Shown: positions 28,445-39,367 of the stretch, in pieces
Layout of the letters: each line of letters starts with the position of its first letter
How positions within the stretch are numbered: the stretch's first letter is position 1
Assembly (NCBI RefSeq): GCF_034522235.1
Contig: NZ_JAXHLN010000003.1
Coordinates: forward strand, 1,488,001 to 1,552,000
Source of the DNA: Thiohalophilus sp.
GTDB taxonomy: Bacteria; Pseudomonadota; Gammaproteobacteria; UBA6429; Thiohalophilaceae
Length of the DNA: 64,000 nucleotides
Reading direction: 5' to 3'
Notes under the pieces: model-generated
The model's input: only the letters and a program-made list of their open reading frames with translations
Told to the model about the DNA's origin: nothing
Database searches by the model: none
Made by a program: the position numbers and the translations under genes

Positions 28445-28536
28445 CCGGGTTGTCGCCGATGGAATCGCCTCCCACAGACCCTGCCCGAAGGGCCTGAAAT
28501 TGCCGGAAATTTAGGCAGTTAGCCCGGCAACCGGAC
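28445..28536. other. Gap with partial REP downstream of RAYT
   Basis: Contains GTCGCCGATGGAATCGCCTC and a CCTGCCCGAAGGGC palindrome, then the tRNA promoter. No gene. Confidence 0.6.
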
Positions 28537-28565
28537 TTGACCCACCGGGGGTGGGTCAGTAAGAT
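28537..28565 (+). promoter_or_regulatory. tRNA-Asn promoter
   Basis: TTGACC (28537-28542), 17-base spacer, TAAGAT (28560-28565), followed by a GC-rich discriminator (ACGCGG) and the tRNA 11 bases later. The GC-rich discriminator is typical of stable-RNA promoters under stringent control. Confidence 0.8.
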
Positions 28566-28576
28566 ACGCGGCCTGT

Positions 28577-28652
<76 letters not shown>

Positions 28653-29201
28653 TTTCCTAACCCTTCCAGTTTTCCTGATATTGATGTCCTGCTGTAATCC
28701 AGCTGAAATGGCATCGCTGACTGGTTCCAGGTGCTAGCTGCCAGGTCCTGGAAAAAGTTGGCAGACTTCAGCAGTTGCCAGTCGTAAGTCGTTAAGAGGG
28801 GAGGGTAGCCGTAGGTCACATTGGCGAAGCCTATGTGACGATTTCCGTTCTACGAGAGCGAAGTAGGCAGCCTTCAGTTGGCAGAAAAGCGAAGTTGGCG
28901 GTCATCAGCTGGCAGTTGACAGCAAAAGACCCTGAATTAAAATTTCTGCCATAGCAGCACTGAAAATCACGCCGTCATTCCGGCCTTGAGCCGGAATCCA
29001 GAGGTGTGCCCCGGTTTGGAACCTGGGATGCCTGTCCGGGCTTAGAGCATGCCGGGGCAGGCTCTGCGCCGGCATGACGCGGACACTCTAACGGCCGGCT
29101 ATACTCTGCTAACTGCTAACTGCTAACTGCTAACTGCTAACTGCTAACTGCTAACTGCTAACTGCCAACTGCCAACTTCGCTCAGTCTGCCAACTTTCCC
29201 T
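28653..29201. repeat. Gap with several repeat types downstream of tRNA-Asn
   Basis: Holds a near-perfect palindrome GTCACAT-T-GGC-GAA-GCC-T-ATGTGAC (28815-28839), TTGGCAG-type units (28875-28920), a palindromic element with ends CGTCAT / ATGACG (28973-29079, a relative lies at 51802-51851), and nine TGCTAAC/TGCCAAC heptamers (29107-29178). No gene supported. Confidence 0.85.
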
Positions 29202-29801
29202 TCAGCACTCCAGCGGCTCCCCATTGGCCTTGACCCGACTGCTGCGCACGCGACCGGTTTTCATCAGGATCAGGGCGCGGGCATTATCGGGGTAACGTGG
29301 GTCACAGAGGGTGAAGGTGCCGTTGGTGCGGGTCATGCCGCTGGGCCGGTAGGTGATGTAATGCCGGGAACCGAAGGCGGCGTAGGTGAGCGTCTGGTCG
29401 ACGTTACCACTGCCCTGGTGCTGGATAATCGGCTCATCGTCGCCGCGCCGGCGATCGTGATCCCGGTCGACGAAAACAATCCACCCATCGTGCCAGCTGG
29501 CCCCCTTGCGCTGGCAGTATTCTCCACCCGGGCTTTTGCAGAGTACAACATGCTGATTGCGTTTGATCGCTTCGGAACGGGTGAGCGCCAGGCTCGCCGC
29601 CAGGTTGTTCATCCGGGTCACCCCGCGTTCCGAGGAGAGAAACGGCCCCAGTGATGGTACGCCGAGACCGAGTAAAATTGACGCCACCGCAATGACGACA
29701 ATCAGCTCCAGCAGCGTGAACCCACGAGACGTTACAAAAGAATTTGAATGCCCGCCACCGCGATCCGTGCGGCAACGGGACTTGGTGTGTATGACATCCA
29801 T
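29202..29801 (-). CDS. fimT: FimT/GspH-type pseudopilin with GRxR DNA-binding motif
   Basis: A 199-residue minor pseudopilin. The prepilin peptidase site is SRG|FTLLELIVVIAVASIL (Glu at +5), followed by a hydrophobic helix and a GspH/FimT globular domain; two Cys pairs (VVLCKSPGGEYC, and CDPRYP with the C-terminal EC) may form disulfides. The sequence KTGRVRSSR near the C-terminus contains the GRxR motif that, in Legionella FimT, is needed for DNA binding and natural transformation. The leader is long (about 25 residues); ATG at 29801 is preferred to a TTG at 29828. A CCTACA-repeat element lies upstream. Type IV pilus assembly genes are not in the window. Confidence 0.85.
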   Translation of the reverse strand: MDVIHTKSRCRTDRGGGHSNSFVTSRGFTLLELIVVIAVASILLGLGVPSLGPFLSSERGVTRMNNLAASLALTRSEAIKRNQHVVLCKSPGGEYCQRKGASWHDGWIVFVDRDHDRRRGDDEPIIQHQGSGNVDQTLTYAAFGSRHYITYRPSGMTRTNGTFTLCDPRYPDNARALILMKTGRVRSSRVKANGEPLEC

Positions 29802-29865
29802 GTCAACCCCCCACGTCCTTGTTATCAATCAAGGTACGCCACTGCCCCGCGAAGGGGAAGGCCGG

Positions 29866-29925
29866 GCCTGTAGGACAATACAGTCAGTTTGTGTAGGAAT
29901 TGGCTGAAATTTTTGTAGGACAAGG
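29866..29925 (-). promoter_or_regulatory. Triple CCTACA element upstream of fimT
   Basis: On the minus strand CCTACA occurs three times at 22-23 base spacing (TGTAGG on plus at 29869, 29892 and 29914), with TTTCAGCCAATTCC between two of them. A related element without a pilin gene lies at 38440-38497. Its function is unknown; position suggests a leader or control region. Confidence 0.5.
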
Positions 29926-29935
29926 ATTACAAAAG

Positions 29936-31924
29936 AGAAGTTGGTAGTTTGCAGTCGCAGTTGGCAGCCCTGGCCTTCGGCCGGGACGAGGGACGAGGAA
30001 AATCTACACCGTGTTGGCCCTGGTCGGTAGGAGCGGGCTTTGACCGCGATGGGCGTGTCTGTTCCCGTGATCTCTCGCGCCGGAGGCGCTCCTACAATCT
30101 CTGAATGTCGAGTTATAAGATGCTTTCCTCGTACCTCGTCACTCGTCCCTCGACACTGCGTCCGGAGGACGCCGGGAGCGGGCTTTGACCGCGACCCCGG
30201 CACGGCAATCGCGCCCGCGGGGCGCTCCTACAGGTCCTTCAGGCGCTGGGCGCCTGAAGGACAGGGCCGAGGAACGAGGAACGAGGAAGGAACAATCCAG
30301 CCCACCCGATTTGTAGGAGCGACTACGCCGCGATGGGCCTTGCAAGAGCGAAGTTGGCAGTTTGCAGTCGGCAGTTGGCAGCTATGGCCTTCGGCCGGGA
30401 CGAGGGACGAGGGACGAGTTACGAGGGACGAGGAAAATCTACACCGGGTTTACCTGGTCGGTAGGAGCGGGCTTTGACCGCGATGGGCGTGTCTGTTCCC
30501 GTGATCTCTCGCGCCGGAGGCGCTCCTACAAGCTCTGAATGCCGGGTTATAAGATGCTTTCCTCGTACCTCGTCACTCGTACCTCGACACTGCGTCCGGA
30601 GGACGCCGGGAGCGGGCTTTGACCGCGATCCCGGCACGGCAATCGCGCCCGCGGGGCGCTCCTACAGGTCCTTCAGGCGCTGACGCGCCTGAAGGACAGG
30701 GCCGAGGTACGAGGGCCGAGGAACGAGGAAGGAACAATCCAGCCCACCCGATTTGTAGGAGCGGCTGCGCCGCGATGGGCCTTGCAAGAGCGAAGTTGGC
30801 AGTTTGCAGTCGGCAGTTGGCAGCTATGGCCTTCGGCCGGGACGAGGGACGAGTTACGAGGGACGAGGAAAATCTACACCGGGTTTACCTGGTCGGTAGG
30901 AGCGGGCTTTGACCGCGATGGGCGTGTCTGTTCCCGTGATCTCTCGCGCCGGAGGCGCTCCTACAAGCTCTGAATGCCGGGTTATAAGATGCTTTCCTCG
31001 TACCTCGTCACTCGTACCTCGACACTGCGTCCGGAGGACGCCGGGAGCGGGCTTTGACCGCGATCCCGGCACGGCAATCGCGCCCGCGGGGCGCTCCTAC
31101 AGGTCCTTCAGGCGCTGACGCGCCTGAAGGACAGGGCCGAGGTACGAGGGCCGAGGAACGAGGAAGGAACAATCCAGCCCACCCGATTTGTAGGAGCGGC
31201 TGCGCCGCGATGGGCCTTGCAAGAGCGAAGTTGGCAGTTTGCAGTCGGCAGTTGGCAGCTATGGCCTTCGGCCGGGACGAGGGACGAGTTACGAGGGACG
31301 AGGAAAATCTACACCGGGTTTACCTGGTCGGTAGGAGCGGGCTTTGACCGCGATGGGCGTGTCTGTTCCCGTGATCTCTCGCGCCGGAGGCGCTCCTACA
31401 AGCTCTGAATGCCGGGTTATAAGATGCTTTCCTCGTACCTCGTCACTCGTACCTCGACACTGCGTCCGGAGGACGCCGGGAGCGGGCTTTGACCGCGATC
31501 CCGGCACGGCAATCGCGCCCGCGGGGCGCTCCTACAGGTCCTTCAGGCGCTGACGCGCCTGAAGGACAGGGCCGAGGTACGAGGGCCGAGGAACGAGGAA
31601 GGAACAATCCAGCCCACCCGATTTGTAGGAGCGGCTGCGCCGCGATGGGCCTTGCCAGGCGGCACGATCGGTCGCCGATGAAATCGCCTCCCACAAACCC
31701 GGGGCCTGTGTTGCCGTTGTGGGAGGGATTTTCAGCCGCGACACTCTAAATCGTGCGGCACGGTCGCAATTTCTGAGTGTTTGGAAATAAGGTATTTTGC
31801 TCCTCGTCACTCGTTACTCGTACCTCGACACTGCGTCCGGAGGACGCCGGGAGCGGGGTTTGGCCGCGACCCCGATACCGGCACGGCAATCGCGCCCGCG
31901 GGGCGCTCCTACAACTGCCATCTG
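29936..31924. repeat. Superarray: about 3.7 copies of a 435-base composite REP module
   Basis: A composite of two REP-like palindromes (GTAGGAGCGCCTCCGGCGCG type and GTAGGAGCGCCCCGCGGGCG type, here in reverse orientation), CTCGTCC/GACGAGG heptamers, the hairpin CTTCAGGCGC / GCGCCTGAAG, and TTGGCAG units repeats with a 435-base period (equivalent points at 30039, 30474, 30909, 31344). Copies 2 and 3 look identical; the first is slightly diverged; the last ends near 31650 and joins a GTAGGAGGG-type REP (31665-31745), then another partial module to 31915. No gene is supported. Confidence 0.92.
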
Positions 31925-33142
31925 CTAACTGCTAACTTGTTTTATCCTCTTCACCGCCTCCTGCAGGTTATCCAGGCTGGTCGCAAAGGAGAGCCGCATG
32001 TTGCCGGGGCTGCCGAAGGCGGAGCCGGGGACCATGGCGACGCCGGCCTTGTCGAGCAGGAATTCGGCCAGGCCGATGTCGTCGTTGATGCCCTCGATCC
32101 GCTCGATCAGGCCGGCCATGTCGGGGAAGGCGTAGAAGGTGCCCTGGCCCGGCAGGCAGCTGATGCCTTCGATCTGGTTGAGTTCGTCGACCAGGTAGTC
32201 GTGGCGGGTCTTGAAGGCCTGGCACATCTCGGCGATGCAGCTCTGGTCCCCGTCCAGCGCGGCCTGGGCGGCGACCTGGGAGATGGAGGTGGGGTTGGAG
32301 GTGCTCTGGGACTGGATTTTTTTCATCGCCTTGATGATCGGCTCCGGCCCGGCCGCGTAACCGATGCGCCAGCCGGTCATCGAATAGGCCTTGGAGACGC
32401 CGTTGAGCACAATGGTCCGCTCGTACAGGTCCGGACAGGCGTTGACGATGTTGCAGAACGGCTCCTCGCGCCAGAGGATGTGCTCGTACATGTCGTCGGT
32501 GGCGATCAGCACTTGCGGATGGGTGCGCAGCACCGCGCCCAGCGCCTCCAGCTCGGCCTGCGTATAGGCCATGCCGGTCGGGTTGGAGGGGCTGTTGAGC
32601 ACCAGCAGGCGGGTATTGTGGTTGATGGCCGCCTCCAGCTGCCCGGGGGTGATCTTGAACCCCTGTTCGAGTGTGGTGTCCATAATCACCGGCTTGCCGT
32701 CGGCCAGCAGCACGATATCGGGATACGAGACCCAGTAGGGCGCCGGGATCAGCACCTCGTCGCCGCTATCGAGCAGCGCCTGGGCCAGGTTGTAGAAGCT
32801 CTGCTTGCCGCCGCAGGAGACCAGCACCTGGTCCGGCACATAATCGAGCCGGTTGTCGCGGATAAACTTGGTGATGATCGCCTGCTTGAGCCCGGGCGTG
32901 CCGTCGACCGCGGTGTACTTGGTAAAACCGTCCCGGATCGCCTGGATCGCCGCCTCCTTGATATGATCGGGCGTGTCAAAATCGGGCTCCCCGGCACCCA
33001 GCCCGATAATGTCCTTGCCCTGGGCCTTCAGTTCGTTGGCCAGCGTGGTGACCGCGAGGGTGGGGGAGGGCTTGATGCGTTGTACCCGGGCGGAGAGCTT
33101 GATATCCAATGTAGCGGCCTCATCGACAGCGTTGTTTGACAA
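31925..33142 (-). CDS. Class I/II aminotransferase, aspartate aminotransferase-like
   Basis: PLP-dependent aminotransferase of 405 residues, related to bacterial aspartate/aromatic aminotransferases (subgroup Ib). Seen: IIGLGAGEPDFDTPDHIKEA near residue 45, LVLNSPSNPTGMAYTQAELE near 182, DDMYEHILW, and the PLP-lysine motif NGVSKAYSMTGWRIGYAAG near 247-265. The gene is divergent from uvrB, an arrangement also found in Pseudomonas. The last codons and the TAG stop (KQVSS) come from TTAGCAG heptamers, so the native C-terminus has been slightly replaced. Confidence 0.9.
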   Translation of the reverse strand: MSNNAVDEAATLDIKLSARVQRIKPSPTLAVTTLANELKAQGKDIIGLGAGEPDFDTPDHIKEAAIQAIRDGFTKYTAVDGTPGLKQAIITKFIRDNRLDYVPDQVLVSCGGKQSFYNLAQALLDSGDEVLIPAPYWVSYPDIVLLADGKPVIMDTTLEQGFKITPGQLEAAINHNTRLLVLNSPSNPTGMAYTQAELEALGAVLRTHPQVLIATDDMYEHILWREEPFCNIVNACPDLYERTIVLNGVSKAYSMTGWRIGYAAGPEPIIKAMKKIQSQSTSNPTSISQVAAQAALDGDQSCIAEMCQAFKTRHDYLVDELNQIEGISCLPGQGTFYAFPDMAGLIERIEGINDDIGLAEFLLDKAGVAMVPGSAFGSPGNMRLSFATSLDNLQEAVKRIKQVSS

Positions 33143-33183
33143 AGGCGTGTAATATACTGGAAACGTTGTCCTGACTGAATCGC

Positions 33184-35265
<2,082 letters not shown>

Positions 35266-36125
35266 AGAAAGTTGGCAGAATTCTTTAGTTCTTAGTTCTT
35301 AGTTCTTAGTTCTTAGTTCTTAGTTCTTAGTTCTTAGTTCTTAGTTCTTAGTTCTTAGTTCTTAGTTCTTAGTTCTTAGGACTTAGAACTTAGGACTGTT
35401 TGTTGTAGGAGCGCCCCGCGGGCGCGATTGCCGGCCGGTGCCGGGATCGCGGTCAAAGCCCGCTCCCGGCATCCTCCGGACGCAGTGTCGAGGGGCGAGT
35501 GACGAGGTACGAGGAAAGACCTCATAACTCGATATCAGATATTGTAGGAGCGCCTCTGGCGCGAGAGATCACGGGAACAGACCCACCCATCGCGGTCAAA
35601 GCCCGCTCCTACCGACCAGGCCAACACGGCGTGGATTTTCCTCGTCCCTCGTCCCCTGTCCTTCAGACGCGCCAGCGCCTGAAGGACCTGTAGGAGCGCC
35701 CCGCGGGCGCGATTGCCGGCCAGTGCCGGGATCGCGGTCAAAGCCCGCTCCCGGCGTCCTCCGGACGCAGTGTCGAGGTACGAGGAAAGACCTTATAACT
35801 CGATATTCAGAGCTTGTAGGAACGCCTCTGGCGCGAGAGATCACGGGAACAGACACGTCCATCGCGGTCAAAGCCCGCTCCTACCGACCTGGATAATCCG
35901 GTGTAGATTTTCCTCGTCCCTCGTAACTCGTCACTCGTCCCGGCCGAAGGCCAGGGCTGCCAACTTTGCTCTTGTAAGGCCCATCGCGGCGCAGCTGCTC
36001 CTGCAAATCGGGTGGGTTGGGTTGTTCCTGCCTTGTTCCCCGGCCGAAGGCCCGGAGCTACCAACTGCAAACTGAAGTCTGCTAACTGCTAACTTATTTT
36101 CGTTTTGAGCTCCCGAACACGGGTT
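35266..36125. repeat. TTCTTAG heptamer array and composite REP modules after uvrB
   Basis: About 15 tandem TTCTTAG heptamers cover 35284-35395. From 35406 to 36080 composite modules follow in the opposite orientation to those at 30-31.6 kb: GTAGGAGCGCCCCGCGGGCG at 35406 and 35692, GTAGGAGCGCCTCTGGCGCG at 35544 (a variant near 35816), CTCGTCC heptamers, and CTTCAG-type hairpins. 36081-36125 shows nothing recognisable. No gene. Confidence 0.9.
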
Positions 36126-36155
36126 GCTTATTGAACAAAAATGACTACAATAAGC
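36124..36155 (+). promoter_or_regulatory. Candidate promoter/operator of the Phd-PIN module
   Basis: An 8-base inverted repeat GCTTATTG / CAATAAGC (36126-36133, 36148-36155) has a 14-base spacer. It overlaps a possible -35 TTGCTT (36124-36129) and -10 TACAAT (36146-36151, 16-base spacer). A second palindrome TTGTG-AC-CACAA lies at 36170-36181. Phd/YefM antitoxins bind such repeats to autoregulate; assignment is inferred. Confidence 0.5.
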
Positions 36156-36180
36156 GTAACAGCCACAAATTGTGACCACA

Positions 36181-36444
36181 ATGAGCGTCTCTATTCGCGA
36201 ATTCAAAGCTCATCTTTCCCGCTACCTGGCCAGGGTCCGGGCGGGCGAGACCCTGGAAATCACCTCCCACCGTAAGGTGATCGCCCGGGTCATGGCGGCG
36301 GCAGACAAAGAGGCAAAAGGTATCCCCCGCCTGTTGGCTTCCGGCGCCGCCAGGTGGGATGGCCGCAAGCCGGCCGGCTCGGCCATCCGGCTTGCCGATA
36401 CCGGCACACCCCTTTCATCCATGGTCATGGAAGATCGCGGTTGA
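36181..36444 (+). CDS. Phd/YefM-family antitoxin
   Basis: An 87-residue antitoxin: MSVSIREFKAHLSRYLARVR followed by GETLEITSHRKVIARVM, the classic Phd/YefM N-terminal DNA-binding fold, then a flexible toxin-binding tail (LASGAARWDGRKPAGSAI). ATG at 36181 is used; an in-frame GTG three codons upstream is possible. The stop overlaps the toxin TTG start (TTGA), which is typical for paired modules. It sits within a repeat array. Confidence 0.88.
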   Translation: MSVSIREFKAHLSRYLARVRAGETLEITSHRKVIARVMAAADKEAKGIPRLLASGAARWDGRKPAGSAIRLADTGTPLSSMVMEDRG

Positions 36445-36890
36445 TTCTTTATTGCGATACCTCCGCGCTGGTCAAGCTCTATGTTGTCGAGCCGCACAGC
36501 GAGACGCTAAAAGCATTACTTGATCAGGCCAGGGCGGTAGCCGTCAGTCGCATTGCCTGGGCCGAATATCATGCCGCGCTGGCCCGGCGCGCGCGGGAAG
36601 TGCCCGGTGATGCTGCCGCCCTCGATCGGGCGCGGCATCGGCTGGCCGATGAATGGGGCCATTATCTTGTCATGGAAGTCACCCAGGCTGTGGTGGAAAA
36701 AGCGGGGGAGTATGCCGAGGCTTTTGCCCTTCGGGGTTACGATGCCGTCCAGTTGGCCAGCGCCCACGAAGCCATGACACAAACCGATTTACCGGTCACA
36801 TTCGCCTGCTTCGATCGGCGACTGAATCAGGCCGCAAAACTGCTCGCTATGAAAAGTTGGCAGTTTGCAGCTGGCAGCGAGCAGTTGTAG
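36441..36890 (+). CDS. vapC: PIN-domain toxin (VapC family)
   Basis: A PIN ribonuclease-like toxin of 149 residues. Acidic residues expected for the active site are visible: YCDTSALVKLY (Asp near residue 5), WAEYHAALARR (Glu near 37), and FALRGYDAVQLASAHEA with the conserved Asp near 100, plus FACFDRRLNQAA near 125. The start is TTG overlapping the antitoxin stop. The last dozen residues (KSWQFAAGSEQL) and TAG stop are encoded by TTGGCAG-type repeats joined to a GTAGGAGCG REP, so the C-terminus is repeat-derived. Confidence 0.87.
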   Translation: MILYCDTSALVKLYVVEPHSETLKALLDQARAVAVSRIAWAEYHAALARRAREVPGDAAALDRARHRLADEWGHYLVMEVTQAVVEKAGEYAEAFALRGYDAVQLASAHEAMTQTDLPVTFACFDRRLNQAAKLLAMKSWQFAAGSEQL

Positions 36891-38437
36891 GAGCGCCTCC
36901 CGGCGTCCTCCGGACGCAGTGTCGAGGTACGAGTGACGAGGTACGAGCAAAGCACCTTATAACTCGACATTCAGATATTGTAGGAGCGCCTCCGGCGCGA
37001 CCGACGACCCGTGCCGCCCGATTAGAGTGTCGCGGCTGAAAGCCCCTCCCACAATAGTAAAACAGGTCCTGGCTTTGTGGGAGGCGATTCCATCGGCGAC
37101 CGATCGTGCCGCCCGGCAAGGCCCATCGCGGCGTAGTCGCTCCTACAAATCGGGTGGGCTGGATTGTTCCTTCCTCGTAACTCGTTCCTCGTCCCTGTCC
37201 TTCAGACGCACCAGCGCCTGAAGGACCTGTGTAGGAGCGCCCCGCGGGCGCGATTGCCGGCCGGTGCCGGGATCGCGGTCAAAGCCCGCTCCCGGCATCC
37301 TCCGGACGCAGTGTCGAGGGGCGAGTGACGAGGTACGAGGAAAGACCTCATAACTCGATATCAGATATTGTAGGAGCGCCTCTGGCGCGAGAGATCACGG
37401 GAACAGACCCACCCATCGCGGTCAAAGCCCGCTCCTACCGACCAGGCCAACACGGCGTGGATTTTCCTCGTCCCTCGTCCCCTGTCCTTCAGACGCGCCA
37501 GCGCCTGAAGGACCTGTAGGAGCGCCCCGCGGGCGCGATTGCCGGCCGGTGCCGGGATCGCGGTCAAAGCCCGCTCCTACCGACCAGGCCAACCCGGTGT
37601 AGATTTTCCTCGTCCCTCGTCACTCGTTCCTCGTCCCTGTCCTTCAGACGCGCCAGCGCCTGAAGGACCTGTAGGAGCGCCCCGCGGGCGCGATTGCCGG
37701 CCGGTGCCGGGATCGCGGTCAAAGCCCGCTCCCGGCATCCTCCGGACGCAGTGTCGAGGGGCGAGTGACGAGGTACGAGGAAAGACCTCATAACTCGATA
37801 TCAGATATTGTAGGAGCGCCTCTGGCGCGAGAGATCACGGGAACAGACCCACCCATCGCGGTCAAAGCCCGCTCCTACCGACCAGGCCAACACGGCGTGG
37901 ATTTTCCTCGTCCCTCGTCCCCTGTCCTTCAGACGCGCCAGCGCCTGAAGGACCTGTAGGAGCGCCCCGCGGGCGCGATTGCCGGCCGGTGCCGGGATCG
38001 CGGTCAAAGCCCGCTCCCGGCATCCTCCGGACGCAGTGTCGAGGGGCGAGTGACGAGGTACGAGGAAAGACCTCATAACTCGATATCAGATATTGTAGGA
38101 GCGCCTCTGGCGCGAGAGATCACGGGAACAGATACGCCCATCGCGGTCAAAGCCCGCTCCTACAAATCGGGTGGGCTGGATTGTTCCTTCCTCGTTCCTC
38201 GGCCCTTGTACCTCGGCCCTGTCCTTCAGGCGCGTCAGCGCCTGAAGGACCTGCTTCGCCGCACTTTATACTGCCAACTGCGGCTGCGAACTGCCAACTT
38301 TGCTCTTGTAAGGCCCATCGCGGTCAAAGCCCGCTCCTACAAATCTGGCGGATTGGGGTTATCTCCTCGTCCCTCGTCCCGGCTGGGCTGCCAACTGCCA
38401 ACTGCCAACTGCCGACTGCCTACTTCGCTCTTGTAGG
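36855..38437. repeat. Composite REP superarray downstream of vapC
   Basis: Modules run rightward: GTAGGAGCGCCTCCGGCGCG near 36980, a reversed GTAGGAGGG-type REP at about 37028-37100, then GTAGGAGCGCCCCGCGGGCG at 37232, 37517, 37673 and 37957 with GTAGGAGCGCCTCTGGCGCG copies at 37369, 37809 and 38095. CTCGTCC heptamers and the CTTCAGGCGC hairpin separate them; CTGCCAA units close the array. The segments 37232-37516 and 37673-37956 are near-identical. No gene is supported. Confidence 0.9.
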
Positions 38438-38439
38438 TC

Positions 38440-38497
38440 TTGCCCTACAAATCTTTCAGCCAAATCCCACACCAATCCAGGAAACAGCCTACAGGCA
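38440..38497 (+). other. Orphan copy of the CCTACA element
   Basis: CCTACA (38444), CCCACA (38466) and CCTACA (38488) at 22-base spacing with TTTCAGCCAAATCC between the first two, closely resembling the element upstream of fimT. No pilin gene follows; a terminator-like hairpin lies 70 bases downstream. This may be the remnant of a deleted pilin-type locus. Confidence 0.55.
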
Positions 38498-38568
38498 ATC
38501 TTGCAGGGTTGAGGTATGTTTATTCCCAACAAGGAAGTTGTTCGTGACAGGGATGTCACACCCAAAGT

Positions 38569-38603
38569 CCCGCCCGGCAAGGACGCCCGGCGGGCATTTT
38601 TTT
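38569..38603 (+). terminator. Rho-independent terminator with no visible gene
   Basis: Stem CCCGCC-C-GGC / GCC-C-GGCGGG (38569-38578, 38585-38594) with one C-C mismatch, loop AAGGAC, then CATTTTTTT. No convincing gene precedes it. Confidence 0.75.
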
Positions 38604-38889
38604 GGCAGAGAAAAAAGCTGGCAGTCATCAGATGGCAGTTTGCAGTCGTTAATCGTAAGTCATTAATTGGCTGGTTGACGGGGCGTGGGCTCGATTTAGA
38701 ATTTTGGCAACTGCTAACTTTGTTTTCACCCGGCACCAGCTTTTTAATTTGCTGCAAACTGACGACTGTCAACTGCAAACCATTTTTCACTCAGTACTGA
38801 TGCGTCTCGGCACTATTCTTACGATTTACGATGCCTGATTTGCCTGCTAGTATGGTATACATGTCAACCACATGATTTCTGGGATTATC
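38604..38889. other. Gap before the RHH-RelE module
   Basis: Degenerate TTGGCAG/CTGCAAAC-type units cover 38610-38790. A weak promoter candidate is TTTACG (38825-38830), 17-base spacer, TAGTAT (38848-38853), followed by a palindromic GGTATACAT stretch that could be an operator. No gene is supported. Confidence 0.5.
38825..38853 (+). promoter_or_regulatory. Candidate promoter of the RHH-RelE module
   Basis: -35 TTTACG, 17-base spacer, -10 TAGTAT, 36 bases before the antitoxin ATG; GTATAC palindrome at 38855-38860 just after the -10. Inferred from spacing only. Confidence 0.4.
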
Positions 38890-39117
38890 ATGAGCAAGCA
38901 GACTGCAGTCAGGTTACCGGATGAACTGAACGAGCGTCTGGTCGCCCTCGCGAAACGGACGGGACGCCCGGTCTCTTATTATATTCGCGAGGCGATCGAG
39001 GAGCATCTGGAGGATCTGGAAGATATCTATCAGGCCGAACAGGTGCTGGAACGGCTGCGTCGTGGCGAAGAGCAGATTGTAGACGGCGAGGAATTCTGGC
39101 GTGACCTGGCGGATTAA
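38890..39117 (+). CDS. Ribbon-helix-helix (CopG/RelB-type) antitoxin
   Basis: A 75-residue antitoxin: MSKQTAVRLPDELNERLVAL is the ribbon and first helix of an RHH domain, followed by RTGRPVSYYIREAIEEHLED and an acidic tail ending EEFWRDLAD. ATG at 38890 is chosen; six earlier in-frame codons (from 38872) lack homology. The stop lies 17 bases inside the toxin gene, so the two are translationally coupled. Confidence 0.9.
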   Translation: MSKQTAVRLPDELNERLVALAKRTGRPVSYYIREAIEEHLEDLEDIYQAEQVLERLRRGEEQIVDGEEFWRDLAD

Positions 39118-39367
39118 GTACGCCCGGTCAGTTCAAAAATCAGTCAAGAAACTCAATCCCAGGGTTCGCCAGCGACTGCGGGACTACCTCGAGAACCGCA
39201 TTGCCCAACTGGCTGATCCGCGCCAGATCGGCAAACCCCTCAAAGGCCACCATAGTGAGTTATGGCGTTACCGGGTCGGCGATTACCGAATTATATGTGA
39301 AATACAGGACAACTCGCTCGTTGTTCTGGTTGTCCGGATCGGACATCGCAAAGAAATATACCGGTAA
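39101..39367 (+). CDS. RelE/ParE-family toxin
   Basis: An 88-residue toxin: WRIKYARSVQKSVKKLNPRV, a helical hairpin, then GKPLKGHHSELWRYRVGDYR and IICEIQDNSLVVLVVRIGHR, the RelE core with basic residues (Arg/Lys/His) expected for mRNA cleavage at the ribosome. GTG start at 39101 overlaps the antitoxin by 17 bases. The short C-terminus EIYR ends before the repeat array begins. RelE rather than ParE is suggested by the RHH-partner type and the YRVGDYR motif. Confidence 0.9.
   Translation: MTWRIKYARSVQKSVKKLNPRVRQRLRDYLENRIAQLADPRQIGKPLKGHHSELWRYRVGDYRIICEIQDNSLVVLVVRIGHRKEIYR

Noticed and set aside
30039-31749. Several identical open frames of 60-100 codons at 435-base spacing
   Set aside because: 435 is a multiple of three, so each REP module gives the same open frame. 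Similar frames appear on both strands and in the 35-40 kb arrays.
33143-33183. LexA (SOS) box upstream of uvrB
   Set aside because: GTAATATACTGG superficially resembles half a box, but no CTG-N10-CAG palindrome is present.
38516-38800. Frame of 94 codons (starting MFIPNKEVV)
   Set aside because: It crosses a terminator hairpin and TTGGCAG-type repeats, with no homology; a remnant of a lost locus is possible but cannot be supported as a gene.
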